NCBI GenBank assembly: GCA_031275085.1
Contig: JAISPG010000061.1
Span: forward strand, 1 to 42,178
Direction of reading: 5' to 3'
Length of the DNA stretch: 42,178 bases
DNA from: Bacteroidales bacterium
Lineage (GTDB): Bacteria; Bacteroidota; Bacteroidia; Bacteroidales; ML635J-15
The notes below the pieces were generated by a model. It saw only the letters and a list, made by a program, of their open reading frames with translations, made no database searches and was not told where the DNA came from. The translations under genes were made by a program, and so were the position numbers. Positions 9,311 to 17,870 of this stretch are shown here, piece after piece; positions within the stretch are counted from its first letter, which is position 1, and every line of letters begins with the position of its first letter.

Positions 9311-10645
9311 CTATTTTTTTACAAACTTTTTAGCAAATCCATCTACAACTTCTTTTAGATTTGGACTTCCGATTTCCTGAAGTTCATATCCTATTTTTAC
9401 AGATGGTTTATTGATCTTGATAAGTCTATTAATATCAATTGGAGTTGCTATAACTACCAAATCTGCCGGAGTTTTTTCTATAGTTGTTTCCAGATCTTTA
9501 ACCTGTTGTGGACTATAACCCATTGAAGGTAATATAGGACCAAGATTCGGATAATGATCAAAAGTTTCTTTTAATTTACCAACAGCATAAGGTTTCGGAT
9601 CAACTAATTCAGCTGCTCCGTATTTTTGAGCGGTTAAGCTACCATAGCTGTATTTGATTTCCCCGTGAGTTACAGTAGGGCCTTCTTCAATAACAAGAAC
9701 ACGTTTTCCTTTGATCAATTCAGGTTTATCAACAAATGTTGGGGAAACTGCGTCAATAACTAATGCATTAGGGTTAGCAGTTGCAATGTTTCTTCTTACA
9801 GTTTGTAAAGCTTCTAAATCAGCACTTTCTATTTTGTTAATAATAACAACGTCAGCTATTCTTAAAGTTGTTTCACCTGGATAATATGATAATTCATGAC
9901 CTGCTCTTTGAGGATCTACTAAAGTAATCATAAGATCCGGTCTGATAAATGGAAAATCGTTATTTCCTCCGTCCCAAAGAATTACATCAGGATTTTCTTT
10001 TTCTGCTTCACGTAATATTGCTTCATAATCTATTCCTGAATAAATTACTGTATCACGCATAACATGTGGTTCATATTCTTCCAGTTCTTCAATAGTACAT
10101 TCATGTTTTTTAAGATCTTCAACAGTAGCAAAACGTTGAACAGCTTGTTTTGCAAGATCTCCGTAAGGCATTGGGTGACGTATTGCAATAACTTTAAGTC
10201 CTAATGCTTTTAATTCGTCAACAATTCTTCTTGAAGCTTCACTTTTTCCACCTCCGGTTCTAACTGCACCAGTTGCAATTACAGGTTTTGTTGATTTTAA
10301 CATTGTTGCGTCTAATCCTAACAAAATAAAATTAGCACCTGCAGCATTAATTATAGAAGCCAGACTCATTAGTCTGTTATAAGGAACATCACTATATGCG
10401 AAGACACACTCTTCTACTTTATGTTTTTTTATTAAATCTACAAGTTCTTCTTCTGCAACGATTGGAATACCATCAGGATATAAATCTCCTGCTAATACTG
10501 CCGGATATTTTTTACCATCTATATCCGGTATTTGTGCTGCGGTAAATGCGACCACATTATAGTCTGTATTACCTCTGAAATACATGTTGAAGTTGTGGAA
10601 ATCTCTTCCGGCAGCTCCAATGATAATAACATTCTTTTTAGCCAT
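9311..10645 (-). CDS. COG2403-type P-loop GTPase; cyclic 2,3-diphosphoglycerate synthase family
   Basis: 444 residues. An N-terminal Rossmann-like segment (NVIIIGAAGRDFHNFN) is followed by a P-loop at about residues 126-135 (GAVRTGGGKS), then DVILWDGGNNDFPF, the LVDPQRAGHELSYYPGE segment and DVVIINKIESAD, which are conserved in COG2403 proteins. Members in methanogens make the thermoprotectant cyclic 2,3-diphosphoglycerate; bacterial members are usually annotated by homology only, so the reaction in this organism is not established. The gene is transcribed alone, with its own -7 box upstream and a bidirectional terminator downstream. A decayed copy of its 3' end lies at 4756-4953. Confidence 0.8.
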   Translation of the reverse strand: MAKKNVIIIGAAGRDFHNFNMYFRGNTDYNVVAFTAAQIPDIDGKKYPAVLAGDLYPDGIPIVAEEELVDLIKKHKVEECVFAYSDVPYNRLMSLASIINAAGANFILLGLDATMLKSTKPVIATGAVRTGGGKSEASRRIVDELKALGLKVIAIRHPMPYGDLAKQAVQRFATVEDLKKHECTIEELEEYEPHVMRDTVIYSGIDYEAILREAEKENPDVILWDGGNNDFPFIRPDLMITLVDPQRAGHELSYYPGETTLRIADVVIINKIESADLEALQTVRRNIATANPNALVIDAVSPTFVDKPELIKGKRVLVIEEGPTVTHGEIKYSYGSLTAQKYGAAELVDPKPYAVGKLKETFDHYPNLGPILPSMGYSPQQVKDLETTIEKTPADLVVIATPIDINRLIKINKPSVKIGYELQEIGSPNLKEVVDGFAKKFVKK

Positions 10646-10694
10646 AACTAATTGATTTTATAATTATTGTATTAAAATTATATTTCTTATGCAA

Positions 10695-10702
10695 CAAAGA
10701 TA
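10695..10702 (-). promoter_or_regulatory. Putative -7 box for the COG2403 gene
   Basis: Read on the minus strand this is TATCTTTG, matching TAnnTTTG, 49 bases before the start codon. No convincing -33 box was found at the usual spacing. Confidence 0.5.
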
Positions 10703-10804
10703 ATTTTTTATGCACAATTTTTTGTTTTTCGTTTTTGTGTTAAAGAACATATTTATTGTCAATCAAAAAGAATTTCCCTAAAAAAATAAGCTAAATAAAA
10801 CATA

Positions 10805-11105
10805 GAAGTCATTTAAACTTTAAAAAATAGAAAAAGTTGCAGTACTCGTTTGTCGATGCGAGCGGCATTGTCTGGTGAGCGTTAAGAAAATATAATTATT
10901 TGGCGTTAAGCAATTTAGTAGGACGACTCTAAGAAGGGCACAACTAAATTGTAGACAAACAATTATATTTTTAGCGAAGTAGACGTAGCCGCAAATGCAT
11001 TTTTGCATACTTTTTTTGCTATAGAAAAAAGTATGAGCCTGCCTGGCTTGAAGGCAAATATATTTAATATTATTTATGATGAAATAAAAAAGTTTAAATG
11101 ACTTC
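10805..11105. mobile_element. MITE-like element with 16-bp terminal inverted repeats
   Basis: This 301-base segment begins with GAAGTCATTTAAACTT (10805-10820) and ends with its exact reverse complement (11090-11105). ATA directly flanks both ends, a possible 3-base target duplication. Inside are further inverted arms: 10887-10902 with 10956-10971 (15 of 16 paired), CAATTTAGT at 10911-10919 with ACTAAATTG at 10943-10951, and a hairpin at 11006-11035 (CATACTTTTTT/AAAAAAGTATG). GCGTTAAG occurs twice, at 10879-10886 and 10903-10910. No transposase is encoded; the minus-strand open frame crossing it looks non-coding. It sits between two divergent genes, upstream of both. Confidence 0.6.
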
Positions 11106-11185
11106 ATATATAATAAAATGCGAAAGAATAGTTTGATGTTGTTTTTTTTAACTATAAAAACTATTTTAGCCATAAATTAAATAGT

Positions 11186-11764
11186 ATGACAAAAAATATT
11201 TGTGTTTTTTGCAGTTCCAGCGAAGATATTACAGAGATTTACCATAATGCTGCAAAAACACTTGGAGAACAACTGGCAAAAAATGGGTACGATATAATAC
11301 ACGGAGCAGGGAGTATAGGATTAATGGGTACACTTATGAGAAGTGCCGCACAATTCAATTGCCGGATAACCGGAGTTGTCCCTGAAAGATTGAATAAACC
11401 GAATATTGTTTCAGGAATTCATCAGGAACTGATTATAACTGCCGACATGAAAGAAAGAAAAGAATATATGAGGGAAAATTCCGATGCTTTTATTGCTTTA
11501 CCGGGCGGTTTCGGAACTCTGGAAGAACTATTGGAAGTTATTACCTTGAAACAATTAAAATACCACAATAAACCAATAGTAATTATAAATACCCTTGGAT
11601 TTTTTGACAAATTACTGGAACATTTTGAAAATATGTACCAACAAAATTTCTCAAACAGCTCATATAAAAGACTGTATTACATTGCACTGAATCCTGAAGA
11701 TGCAATTTATTACATAAAAAACTACAAAGCAGAAAACATATACGACAAATATCTTGGAGAATAA
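11186..11764 (+). CDS. LOG-family protein (nucleoside 5'-monophosphate phosphoribohydrolase)
   Basis: 192 residues, typical for the TIGR00730/LOG family. Relatives (plant LOG, bacterial YvdD/RihX types) hydrolyse cytokinin riboside monophosphates or AMP-like nucleotides to base and ribose 5-phosphate. Landmarks: ICVFCSSS at the N terminus, HGAGSIGLMG at residues 39-48, the MKERK segment at about 88-92 with the catalytic Arg, and PGGFGTLEE at 106-114, the family hallmark. It heads a tight four-gene operon: the dgt-like gene starts one base after its stop. The pairing with dNTP hydrolysis suggests nucleotide salvage or clean-up, which is inference. No obvious -7 box was found upstream, and the MITE-like element ends 80 bases before the start. 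Confidence 0.9.
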   Translation: MTKNICVFCSSSEDITEIYHNAAKTLGEQLAKNGYDIIHGAGSIGLMGTLMRSAAQFNCRITGVVPERLNKPNIVSGIHQELIITADMKERKEYMRENSDAFIALPGGFGTLEELLEVITLKQLKYHNKPIVIINTLGFFDKLLEHFENMYQQNFSNSSYKRLYYIALNPEDAIYYIKNYKAENIYDKYLGE

Positions 11765-11765
11765 A

Positions 11766-12887
11766 ATGAAAAATCCTCTTCCGAAAGAAATATATACAAA
11801 ACGTACTATTCCGCGTGAAACCGACATCAGAGGTAATTTTTTCAGGGATCAGACTGCAATAATACATTCCACGGCATTTCGAAGGCTTAAAAGTAAAACC
11901 CAGGTATTTTTTGCACCTGAAAACGATCATATATGTACCAGGATCGAACATGTATTACATGTAGCCACAATTGCGGCAACAATATGTAAAGGGCTTAATA
12001 CCAAAGGCTGGGATCTGGATCCTGATATGGCTTATGCAATAGGCATAGGACACGACCTCGGACATACCCCGTTCGGACATGCAGGAGAAAAATCTTTAAA
12101 TAAACTTCTGGGAGGGAATAATGCTTTTGTACACGAAATAAACTCATACAGACAAGCTGAATATTTAACAAACAACGGCAGCGGCCTAAATTTGTGCTAT
12201 GGAGTTAAAGACGGTATTATATGTCATAACGGGGAGAAAGACGAACAATATTTAAAACCTTCTGACACGATCAATGATCTTGATAAAATAAAGGACAGAA
12301 GTGCAATTGCAAGCTCTTATGAAGGATGTATAATGAGATTTTCCGACAAGATTGCATATCTGGGAAGAGATCTTGAAGATGCATATACGGCAGGCTTTAT
12401 CACAGACAAAGATGTACCCGAAAAAGTAAAAAAAGAACTGGGAAACAGAAACGGACAGATCATAAATACACTGATAATTGATCTTATCGAAAATTCAAAA
12501 GACTCAGATAAAATCGGCTTTTCTAACGAAAAATTTGAATTAATAACAGAATTAAAACATTTTAATTATAATAAAATATACAATCACCATATTCTTAAAA
12601 ATTATGATAGTTTCTGTGATAAAATAATAAATAACCTTTTCTCTTATCTGACAGATATTTTTGAGAAAAATAAAAATGATTTTAAAAAATATAAAATTTC
12701 CGAAATTGAACTTGACAGATATTTCGGTGATTACCTGGAAAGAATGTATAATTTCTATAATTCACATAACGAAGGCATAACTCAGATTGTAACAGATTAT
12801 ATATCAGGAATGACTGATTTTTTTGCTCTTGAAGCTATAAAACAAATCACTATCCCGAAACCTATTTCATTTGTTAATGACAAGTAA
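11766..12887 (+). CDS. dgt: Deoxyguanosinetriphosphate triphosphohydrolase-like protein (HD hydrolase)
   Basis: 373 residues from the ATG at 11766. A TTG in frame at 11754 would overlap the LOG gene; the ATG is preferred because GGAGA sits 6 bases upstream. dGTPase-family enzymes cut dNTPs to nucleoside and triphosphate. The family opening RETDIRGNFFRDQTAIIHS, STAFRRLKSKTQVF, then the HD metal site are all present: RIEHVLHV (His62), GHDLGHTPFGHAGE (His96-Asp97), and a later GCIMRFSDKIAYLGRDLEDA segment with the distal Asp. Length and motif order fit the shorter type-2 dGTPase-like group. Co-transcribed with the LOG gene before it and siaB/siaC-like genes after it, overlapping the latter by 11 bases. 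Confidence 0.92.
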   Translation: MKNPLPKEIYTKRTIPRETDIRGNFFRDQTAIIHSTAFRRLKSKTQVFFAPENDHICTRIEHVLHVATIAATICKGLNTKGWDLDPDMAYAIGIGHDLGHTPFGHAGEKSLNKLLGGNNAFVHEINSYRQAEYLTNNGSGLNLCYGVKDGIICHNGEKDEQYLKPSDTINDLDKIKDRSAIASSYEGCIMRFSDKIAYLGRDLEDAYTAGFITDKDVPEKVKKELGNRNGQIINTLIIDLIENSKDSDKIGFSNEKFELITELKHFNYNKIYNHHILKNYDSFCDKIINNLFSYLTDIFEKNKNDFKKYKISEIELDRYFGDYLERMYNFYNSHNEGITQIVTDYISGMTDFFALEAIKQITIPKPISFVNDK

Positions 12888-13350
12888 AGAAAAAATATTG
12901 TTAGATCTGACTTTTAAAGAAAATAACGATTACAGTGATTTTCATCTGGTTATATCTGAAAAACTCAAACATCTGGAATTAAGTTTAAGAAAAAAAATAA
13001 TAATCTGCAGTGTTGAATTAATACAAAATAACCATAAGCATAATAATGGTGAAATGAAAATTGAAATATATGCAGAAAATGAAAATATTTTTATAGAAAG
13101 TTGTCAAAAAGTATCGGACGAAAAACTTCTCTTAATTAAAAATATTATTGAAAAAATAAATACCCTTTCGGTTCCGGAATTAAAAAAGTTATATCGTAAT
13201 AATCTTACAGGCTGCAAAGAAAATATCTCTACCGGTAATGGGCTTATTATCTGCAAATTAAAATCACTAAACAATATCTACATTGATACTATCAAAGATA
13301 AAGGAATAAATAATTTATTTATAAAATTAAAATTTAACTACAATGGATAA
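12877..13350 (+). CDS. siaB: SiaB-family (DUF6272) protein kinase
   Basis: 157 residues from ATG 12877, which overlaps the dgt stop by 11 bases; a TTG at 12871 is also in frame. The sequence fits the SiaB family, a minimal GHKL-type fold: a helical start, then SVELIQNNHKHNNGEMKIEI, resembling the N-box (Glu...Asn..Lys-His), and a GNGLIICKLKS segment where the ATP-lid glycines are expected. In Pseudomonas aeruginosa SiaB phosphorylates SiaC and so controls diguanylate cyclase SiaD and aggregation. The next gene is a SiaC-like protein overlapping this one by 8 bases, which strongly supports the pairing. No SiaA-type phosphatase or SiaD-type cyclase is in the window. Confidence 0.82.
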   Translation: MTSKEKILLDLTFKENNDYSDFHLVISEKLKHLELSLRKKIIICSVELIQNNHKHNNGEMKIEIYAENENIFIESCQKVSDEKLLLIKNIIEKINTLSVPELKKLYRNNLTGCKENISTGNGLIICKLKSLNNIYIDTIKDKGINNLFIKLKFNYNG

Positions 13351-13699
13351 AATAATTCCTTCCACAGCCAAAACTCCGGAAATAAATATAGATAAAATAT
13401 CCGGAACTGTCGTAATCAAAGGGATCCTGATCCCTGAAAATCCATATGAATATTTTAATGGAATTAATCCGTTTATAACAGAAGTATATAATTGCAACAA
13501 CAAACTGGCTTTAAATATTGATCTGGATTATTTTAACACAGGTGCCGCAAAATACCTTTACGATCTCCTTAAAAATTTCACCGGAAAACCAAATGTAGAT
13601 GTAATATGGCATTACGAAGAAGATGATGAAGATATACTGGAAAGCGGACATGAATATGAAACTTTGACAGGATTGAAATTCATATACAAAATAAAATAA
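13343..13699 (+). CDS. siaC: SiaC-family (DUF1987) regulatory phosphoprotein
   Basis: 118 residues, standard for DUF1987. Signatures: STAKTPEINIDKISG opening, the IPENPYEYFNGI segment at 30-41, LDYFNTGAAK at 61-70 and IWHYEEDDEDILESG near 89. Thr66 in the YFNT motif matches the position of the residue phosphorylated in Pseudomonas SiaC. In that system unphosphorylated SiaC binds and activates a diguanylate cyclase; the output partner here is not visible. It overlaps the kinase gene by 8 bases and is last in the LOG-dgt-siaB-siaC operon. Family assignment is confident; the regulated process is unknown. Confidence 0.87.
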   Translation: MDKIIPSTAKTPEINIDKISGTVVIKGILIPENPYEYFNGINPFITEVYNCNNKLALNIDLDYFNTGAAKYLYDLLKNFTGKPNVDVIWHYEEDDEDILESGHEYETLTGLKFIYKIK

Positions 13700-13758
13700 T
13701 CTAAGAAGTGTAATATTCTCAAAATAAAATTTTTATTTTAAAAAAATCCAGATATTTT

Positions 13759-13766
13759 TATATTTG
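13759..13766 (+). promoter_or_regulatory. Putative -7 box for the LRR protein gene
   Basis: TATATTTG matches TAnnTTTG, 24 bases before the start codon at 13790, in a short gap after siaC. Confidence 0.5.
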
Positions 13767-13789
13767 CATTAATAATCAATAAATAAAAA

Positions 13790-16708
13790 ATGAAAAAAAT
13801 ATTATTTACATTGCTTTTCATAAGCAGTTTTACCGTATTGTTTTCGCAAGTAAGCGAAACTGTAAATCTGGCAACTGCCGGAACATTAAGTTCTTATTCT
13901 TTTACAACGCCTGCTGCCTTAATTACCGACCTTACTATTACCGGCACTATAAATGCCGATGATATTACATTTATGAAAAATAGTATGACAGTATTATCAG
14001 TTCTGGATATGAGTGATGCACAATTTGCTGTTACAGAATTTCCTGCAAGTGCTTTTTTTGACAAAACTTCCCTTACTTCAGTGAAATTACCTGCAAATAT
14101 TAATTCTATCGGAGCACATGCTTTTTTTTATTGCAGTTCCATGGAGTCGATTGAATTTCCCGAAGGTTTGAGTTTTATCGATAGATATGCTTTTAATAAT
14201 TGCCGGTCTCTTACTTCATTAGAATTTCCGGAAAGCCTGGACTCTATTGGTGGGTATAGTTTTTCCAACTGTACTTCACTTGTTTCAGTAGATTTTTCTG
14301 AAAACTTAATCACTATTGATGAATATGCCTTTTCAGATTGTACTTCCATGATTTCATTAAGTTTTCATGAAAACCTCAGATCTATCGGCAACCAGGCATT
14401 TTATTTCTGTAGCTCACTTGTTTCGGTAGATTTTTCTGAAAATCTGATAACCATTGGTAATAGTGCATTTGAATATTGTAGTTCACTTATTTCGGTGAAC
14501 TTACCTGAAAGTCTGAATTCTATCGGAGAAAGTGCATTTTCCGACTGTACTTCACTGACTTCGGTTGAACTTTTTGAAAATTTGAATTCTATTGGTAATT
14601 TTGCATTTTATGGTTGTTTTTCATTGTCCAAAATCATAAATCACAATCCGGCACCCATTACTATAAATAAAAATGTATTTTATATGTTCCCCATTGCAAA
14701 ATGTTCATTAATCGTTTCTGCCGGAAGTGCAGAATCATACTGTTCTGCTGCAGTCTGGTCTGATTTTCCTGTAATAGGAGAAATGTACAGCATCGGTGAA
14801 CATAAACTTATAGTAAAATCCAACAATTTCAATTATGGGAGTATTTCTGTTTCCAGTAACAGTGAAAATTCAGTTATACTGGAAGCAATTAATGATAAAG
14901 GTAATTTCACAAACTGGATATATGGCAATTTTGAAGAAATTGTTTCTACAGAAAATCCGCATTCGATCACATTAACTTCCGATACTGTTATTACTGCACT
15001 TTTTGATCCGGTTTATACCACAATAAATTTAAACGAAGCCGGAAGTTTATCAGCCATAGAAAATATAAAAACAGTAATAAATTTGCGAATTACAGGTAAT
15101 ATAGATGCACGGGATTTTCAGTTCATGCGTGACAGTATACCAAAATTAGTAAATCTAGATATAGAAAATGTGAGTATAGTTGAATATAGCGGTACCGAAG
15201 GGACATGTAATTCTACAGATATAACTTATCCTGCAAATGAATTGCCGCAACGTGCTTTTTATAATCTTCAGGTTCCTTCCCTAATTCATATAAAACTACC
15301 AACAACCCTTGAGAATATTGGGGCCAGTGCATTTTATAACAGCCGCGCTCTTAATTCTGTAATATTCCCTGAAAATCTTAATACTATTAAAGGTTGGGCT
15401 TTTGCCTATTGTTACTCTCTCGGTTCAATAAAAACTCCCGAAAACCTCAGCACTCTTGAAAACAATGCATTTTATTCTTGCAAATCCTTAGCCTCGGTAG
15501 AACTTAATGAAAACCTCAGTTCTATTGGCGATAATGCATTTGACTGGTGCATCTCACTGTCTACAATAAAAAGTCATAATCCCGACCCGGCTACTATAAC
15601 TTTAGGAACTAATATTTTCCAGAACGTAAATGTGGCAGACTGTAACCTGATTGTTCCTGCTGCTTCGGCATCGGCTTATAGCACTGCGCCGGTATGGGAG
15701 GATTTTAATGTCCTTGAAGGTTATAATATAAGTATATCCGTAAATAATGAAGATTATGGAAGAATAATAACAAACATAGGAGATATCGAAGCAATTGTTA
15801 CCGTCAGGGCTATAGCTAATGAAGGTTATATTTTTGTAAACTGGACAGTTTCGGCTGGTCAAAGTAAAAGTGATGAAATTGTTTCAACAGAAAATCCATT
15901 TACATTTATGTTAACTGATAATACTGTTTTAACCGCTAATTTTGCAATAAAATATACTGTAGAGTTACGTTCCGGCTCAACAGAATATGGAACTGTTAAC
16001 GGTAGCGGCGATTATGCGGAAAATTCCGAAGTTGAGATAGAAGCCATTCCTAATGAGGGGTGTGCATTTATCAACTGGACAACATCTGCACCTCTTAGTG
16101 AAGGCGGAGAAATAGTTTCAACAGAAAATCCTTTTATATTTACATTAATTAATGATACGATCCTGATAGCCAACTTCGCTTCCACAAATGCGTATCTTTC
16201 TGATCTTACAGTATCCGAAGGTATACTGGCTCCTGCTTTTGACAGCGAAACAACAAATTATACCGTAAACGTAGCGAATAATATTTCGGAAATAGAAATA
16301 ATAGCTACAACTTCGGATATAAATGCTGAATTAAGTGGCCATACCGAAACACAAACACTGGAATATGGCGAAAATCCGTTTGTTATTACCGTAACTGCAG
16401 AGGATGGAGTTACATTCAAAGACTACAATATAAAAGTTATCCGTAATAGTGTGGAAATAATGGAAATATTATATGATAATGCAGATTTTTACATATATCC
16501 TAATCCTGTAAAAGATATCCTTAATTTAAATTTAGAAAATTATCACGGAGAAGTAACTGTACAAATATCAAATACTCTGGGAATAATTATCTTCGAGCAA
16601 AAATTTGCAGGAGGAAATATACACACAATATCGCTGGAGGATCTTCCCAAAGGTATTTACGTTGTAAGTATAAACGAAAAAAGCAATAAAATATACAAGA
16701 TCGAATAA
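13790..16708 (+). CDS. BspA-type leucine-rich-repeat surface protein with T9SS type-A sorting domain
   Basis: 972 residues. Order: signal peptide (MKKILFTLLFISSFTVLFSQ); a capping module (LTITGTINADDITFMKNSM) repeated later near residue 430 (LRITGNIDARDFQFMRDS); an LRR_5 array at about 85-300 with a roughly 23-residue unit (SIGxxAFxxCSSLxSVxxPExL) and a second, shorter array at about 500-610; two divergent InlB-B-like repeats at about 645-800, each with GYIFVNW/GCAFINW and IVSTENPF; a cadherin-like beta sandwich at about 802-885 (LSDLTVSEGILAPAFDS); and a type-A T9SS tail from about residue 900 (FYIYPNPVKDILNL). It is probably an exported adhesion or host/particle-binding protein. The internal repeats are good recombination substrates. 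It is followed by a terminator and then the accessory island. Confidence 0.9.
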   Translation: MKKILFTLLFISSFTVLFSQVSETVNLATAGTLSSYSFTTPAALITDLTITGTINADDITFMKNSMTVLSVLDMSDAQFAVTEFPASAFFDKTSLTSVKLPANINSIGAHAFFYCSSMESIEFPEGLSFIDRYAFNNCRSLTSLEFPESLDSIGGYSFSNCTSLVSVDFSENLITIDEYAFSDCTSMISLSFHENLRSIGNQAFYFCSSLVSVDFSENLITIGNSAFEYCSSLISVNLPESLNSIGESAFSDCTSLTSVELFENLNSIGNFAFYGCFSLSKIINHNPAPITINKNVFYMFPIAKCSLIVSAGSAESYCSAAVWSDFPVIGEMYSIGEHKLIVKSNNFNYGSISVSSNSENSVILEAINDKGNFTNWIYGNFEEIVSTENPHSITLTSDTVITALFDPVYTTINLNEAGSLSAIENIKTVINLRITGNIDARDFQFMRDSIPKLVNLDIENVSIVEYSGTEGTCNSTDITYPANELPQRAFYNLQVPSLIHIKLPTTLENIGASAFYNSRALNSVIFPENLNTIKGWAFAYCYSLGSIKTPENLSTLENNAFYSCKSLASVELNENLSSIGDNAFDWCISLSTIKSHNPDPATITLGTNIFQNVNVADCNLIVPAASASAYSTAPVWEDFNVLEGYNISISVNNEDYGRIITNIGDIEAIVTVRAIANEGYIFVNWTVSAGQSKSDEIVSTENPFTFMLTDNTVLTANFAIKYTVELRSGSTEYGTVNGSGDYAENSEVEIEAIPNEGCAFINWTTSAPLSEGGEIVSTENPFIFTLINDTILIANFASTNAYLSDLTVSEGILAPAFDSETTNYTVNVANNISEIEIIATTSDINAELSGHTETQTLEYGENPFVITVTAEDGVTFKDYNIKVIRNSVEIMEILYDNADFYIYPNPVKDILNLNLENYHGEVTVQISNTLGIIIFEQKFAGGNIHTISLEDLPKGIYVVSINEKSNKIYKIE

Positions 16709-16713
16709 CACAA

Positions 16714-16750
16714 TTAAAAAGTTGAGATTGAAGTAATCTTGACTTTTTAA
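16714..16750 (+). terminator. Rho-independent terminator after the LRR protein gene
   Basis: A 16-bp stem with two adjacent G-T wobbles (arms TTAAAAAGTTGAGATT at 16714-16729 and AATCTTGACTTTTTAA at 16735-16750) has a 5-base loop, and the right arm carries the T-run. It marks the left border of the accessory island. Confidence 0.8.
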
Positions 16751-16764
16751 TATTCTTTTAAGTA

Positions 16765-16866
16765 ATGAAAAGTACACAATATATTCAATTTTGGGAGAAT
16801 GGGAATAATAAAGGTACACCAATAATCAAGTTGTGTGTCATGTCGGGCGAAAGAGTAAAGTTATGA
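16765..16866 (+). CDS. Small ORF, possible coupled leader peptide
   Basis: A 33-codon frame from ATG 16765 encodes a peptide beginning MKSTQYIQFWENGNNKG and ending SGERVKL. Its TGA stop overlaps the ATG of the methyltransferase gene in an ATGA quartet, the classical geometry for translational coupling. No family is recognised. It could be a real small protein, a leader peptide, or the remnant of an N-terminal extension lost by frameshift from the methyltransferase. It is too short for certainty. Confidence 0.4.
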   Translation: MKSTQYIQFWENGNNKGTPIIKLCVMSGERVKL

Positions 16867-17747
16867 ATGAGTTGAAAGAATATATTGATTCACAGATTGA
16901 ATTTAATCAGAGCAAAAATCTGTTTCATAAAGGGATTAATGAAACAATGAGATTTACAGAATCGACGCTTAAAGCAATTCTTAATTTAGGAGAAATCACT
17001 TCAAGTGATTTGAGTTTATTGATTGACTATACCACAGAAAAAGTTTTGCAGGAGTTTTGTCGTATAAATCAGTATTTTTCATTTCAAGAAAAGGACAAAT
17101 CTAGTTTAAAGACAATTTATTGGAATTTATACCAAAGTTTGATTGAAAAGGAAGATCCTATTGATATAATATCACAAATTCATTATGAAAATCTGAAAAC
17201 TTGGTTAGAAAAGACAAATCCATTTTCACCAGAAATATATCAAGGGAAAGACTCTGTTATAGAACCAGTTGTTTGTTCGGAATATAGTGCAGACCTACAA
17301 AAAAATATTCTTCAATTGAATGAAATTCATTTATTGGAACCTATTTTGGATATTGGTTGCGGAAAAGCAGGAAATCTAATAAAAAATTTACGTATAAATG
17401 GTTTTGAAACATATGGAATAGACAGATTTTCAAGCAATTTACCATACATAGAAGAAGCAGATTGGCTAAATTTTGATTACGGGATTGAAAAGTGGGGTAC
17501 AATTATCAGTAATTTAGGATTTTCAAATCATTTCATTCATAATCATTTACGAAAAGACGGAAACTTTATTGAATATGCAAATATGTATATGAATATTTTG
17601 AAATCATTAAAAATAGGAGGAAGTTTTCATTATGCACCTGATTTACCATTCATAGAAAAATATCTTGATGATAAGAGTTTTTTGGTTACGAAACGTGATA
17701 TTGAAAATTTATCATTTAAAACAACAATAATAAAGCGGTTGGAATAG
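16863..17747 (+). CDS. Class I SAM-dependent methyltransferase
   Basis: 294 residues from ATG 16863; a GTG at 16833 is in frame but would add ten residues of unlikely sequence, and the ATG fits the ATGA overlap with the upstream small ORF. The first 150 residues are helical and unlike known domains (NELKEYIDSQIEFNQSKNLF). The methyltransferase core follows with motif I LEPILDIGCGKAGNLIK at about residue 160, a GFETYGIDRFS acidic-loop strand, an IISNLGFSNHFIH strand near 216, and KSLKIGGSFHYAPDLPF near 254. The substrate is unknown; small-molecule or protein targets are both possible. It is the first large gene of an all-plus-strand accessory island and is followed 5 bases later by an imperfect palindrome. 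Confidence 0.8.
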   Translation: MNELKEYIDSQIEFNQSKNLFHKGINETMRFTESTLKAILNLGEITSSDLSLLIDYTTEKVLQEFCRINQYFSFQEKDKSSLKTIYWNLYQSLIEKEDPIDIISQIHYENLKTWLEKTNPFSPEIYQGKDSVIEPVVCSEYSADLQKNILQLNEIHLLEPILDIGCGKAGNLIKNLRINGFETYGIDRFSSNLPYIEEADWLNFDYGIEKWGTIISNLGFSNHFIHNHLRKDGNFIEYANMYMNILKSLKIGGSFHYAPDLPFIEKYLDDKSFLVTKRDIENLSFKTTIIKRLE

Positions 17748-17752
17748 AAACA

Positions 17753-17800
17753 CGAACACCCAGCAGTTTGCCATAATGTTATCGGCAAGCTATGTGTGCG
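17753..17800 (+). repeat. Imperfect palindrome after the methyltransferase gene (cassette-boundary-like)
   Basis: Outer arms CGAACAC (17753-17759) and GTGTGCG (17794-17800) pair with one mismatch. Inner arms AGC + TTGCC (17762-17764, 17768-17772) pair with GGCAA + GCT (17784-17791), leaving an unpaired AGT (17765-17767). The loop contains ATAATGTTATC. A stem with bulged bases directly after a stop codon recalls integron attC sites, but the canonical GTTRRRY core is absent. TTGCCATAATG occurs again near 21453. Confidence 0.5.
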
Positions 17801-17870
17801 TATTGAGTTGATAAGAGTTAGAAAAAAGAAGTTAAAAAAGTAAGAATATAAATTTTAAAAACTAGTAAAT

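Noticed and set aside
10820..11173. A 117-codon minus-strand open frame
   Set aside because: It runs through the MITE-like element and its hairpins, has biased hydrophobic/aromatic composition and no family likeness.
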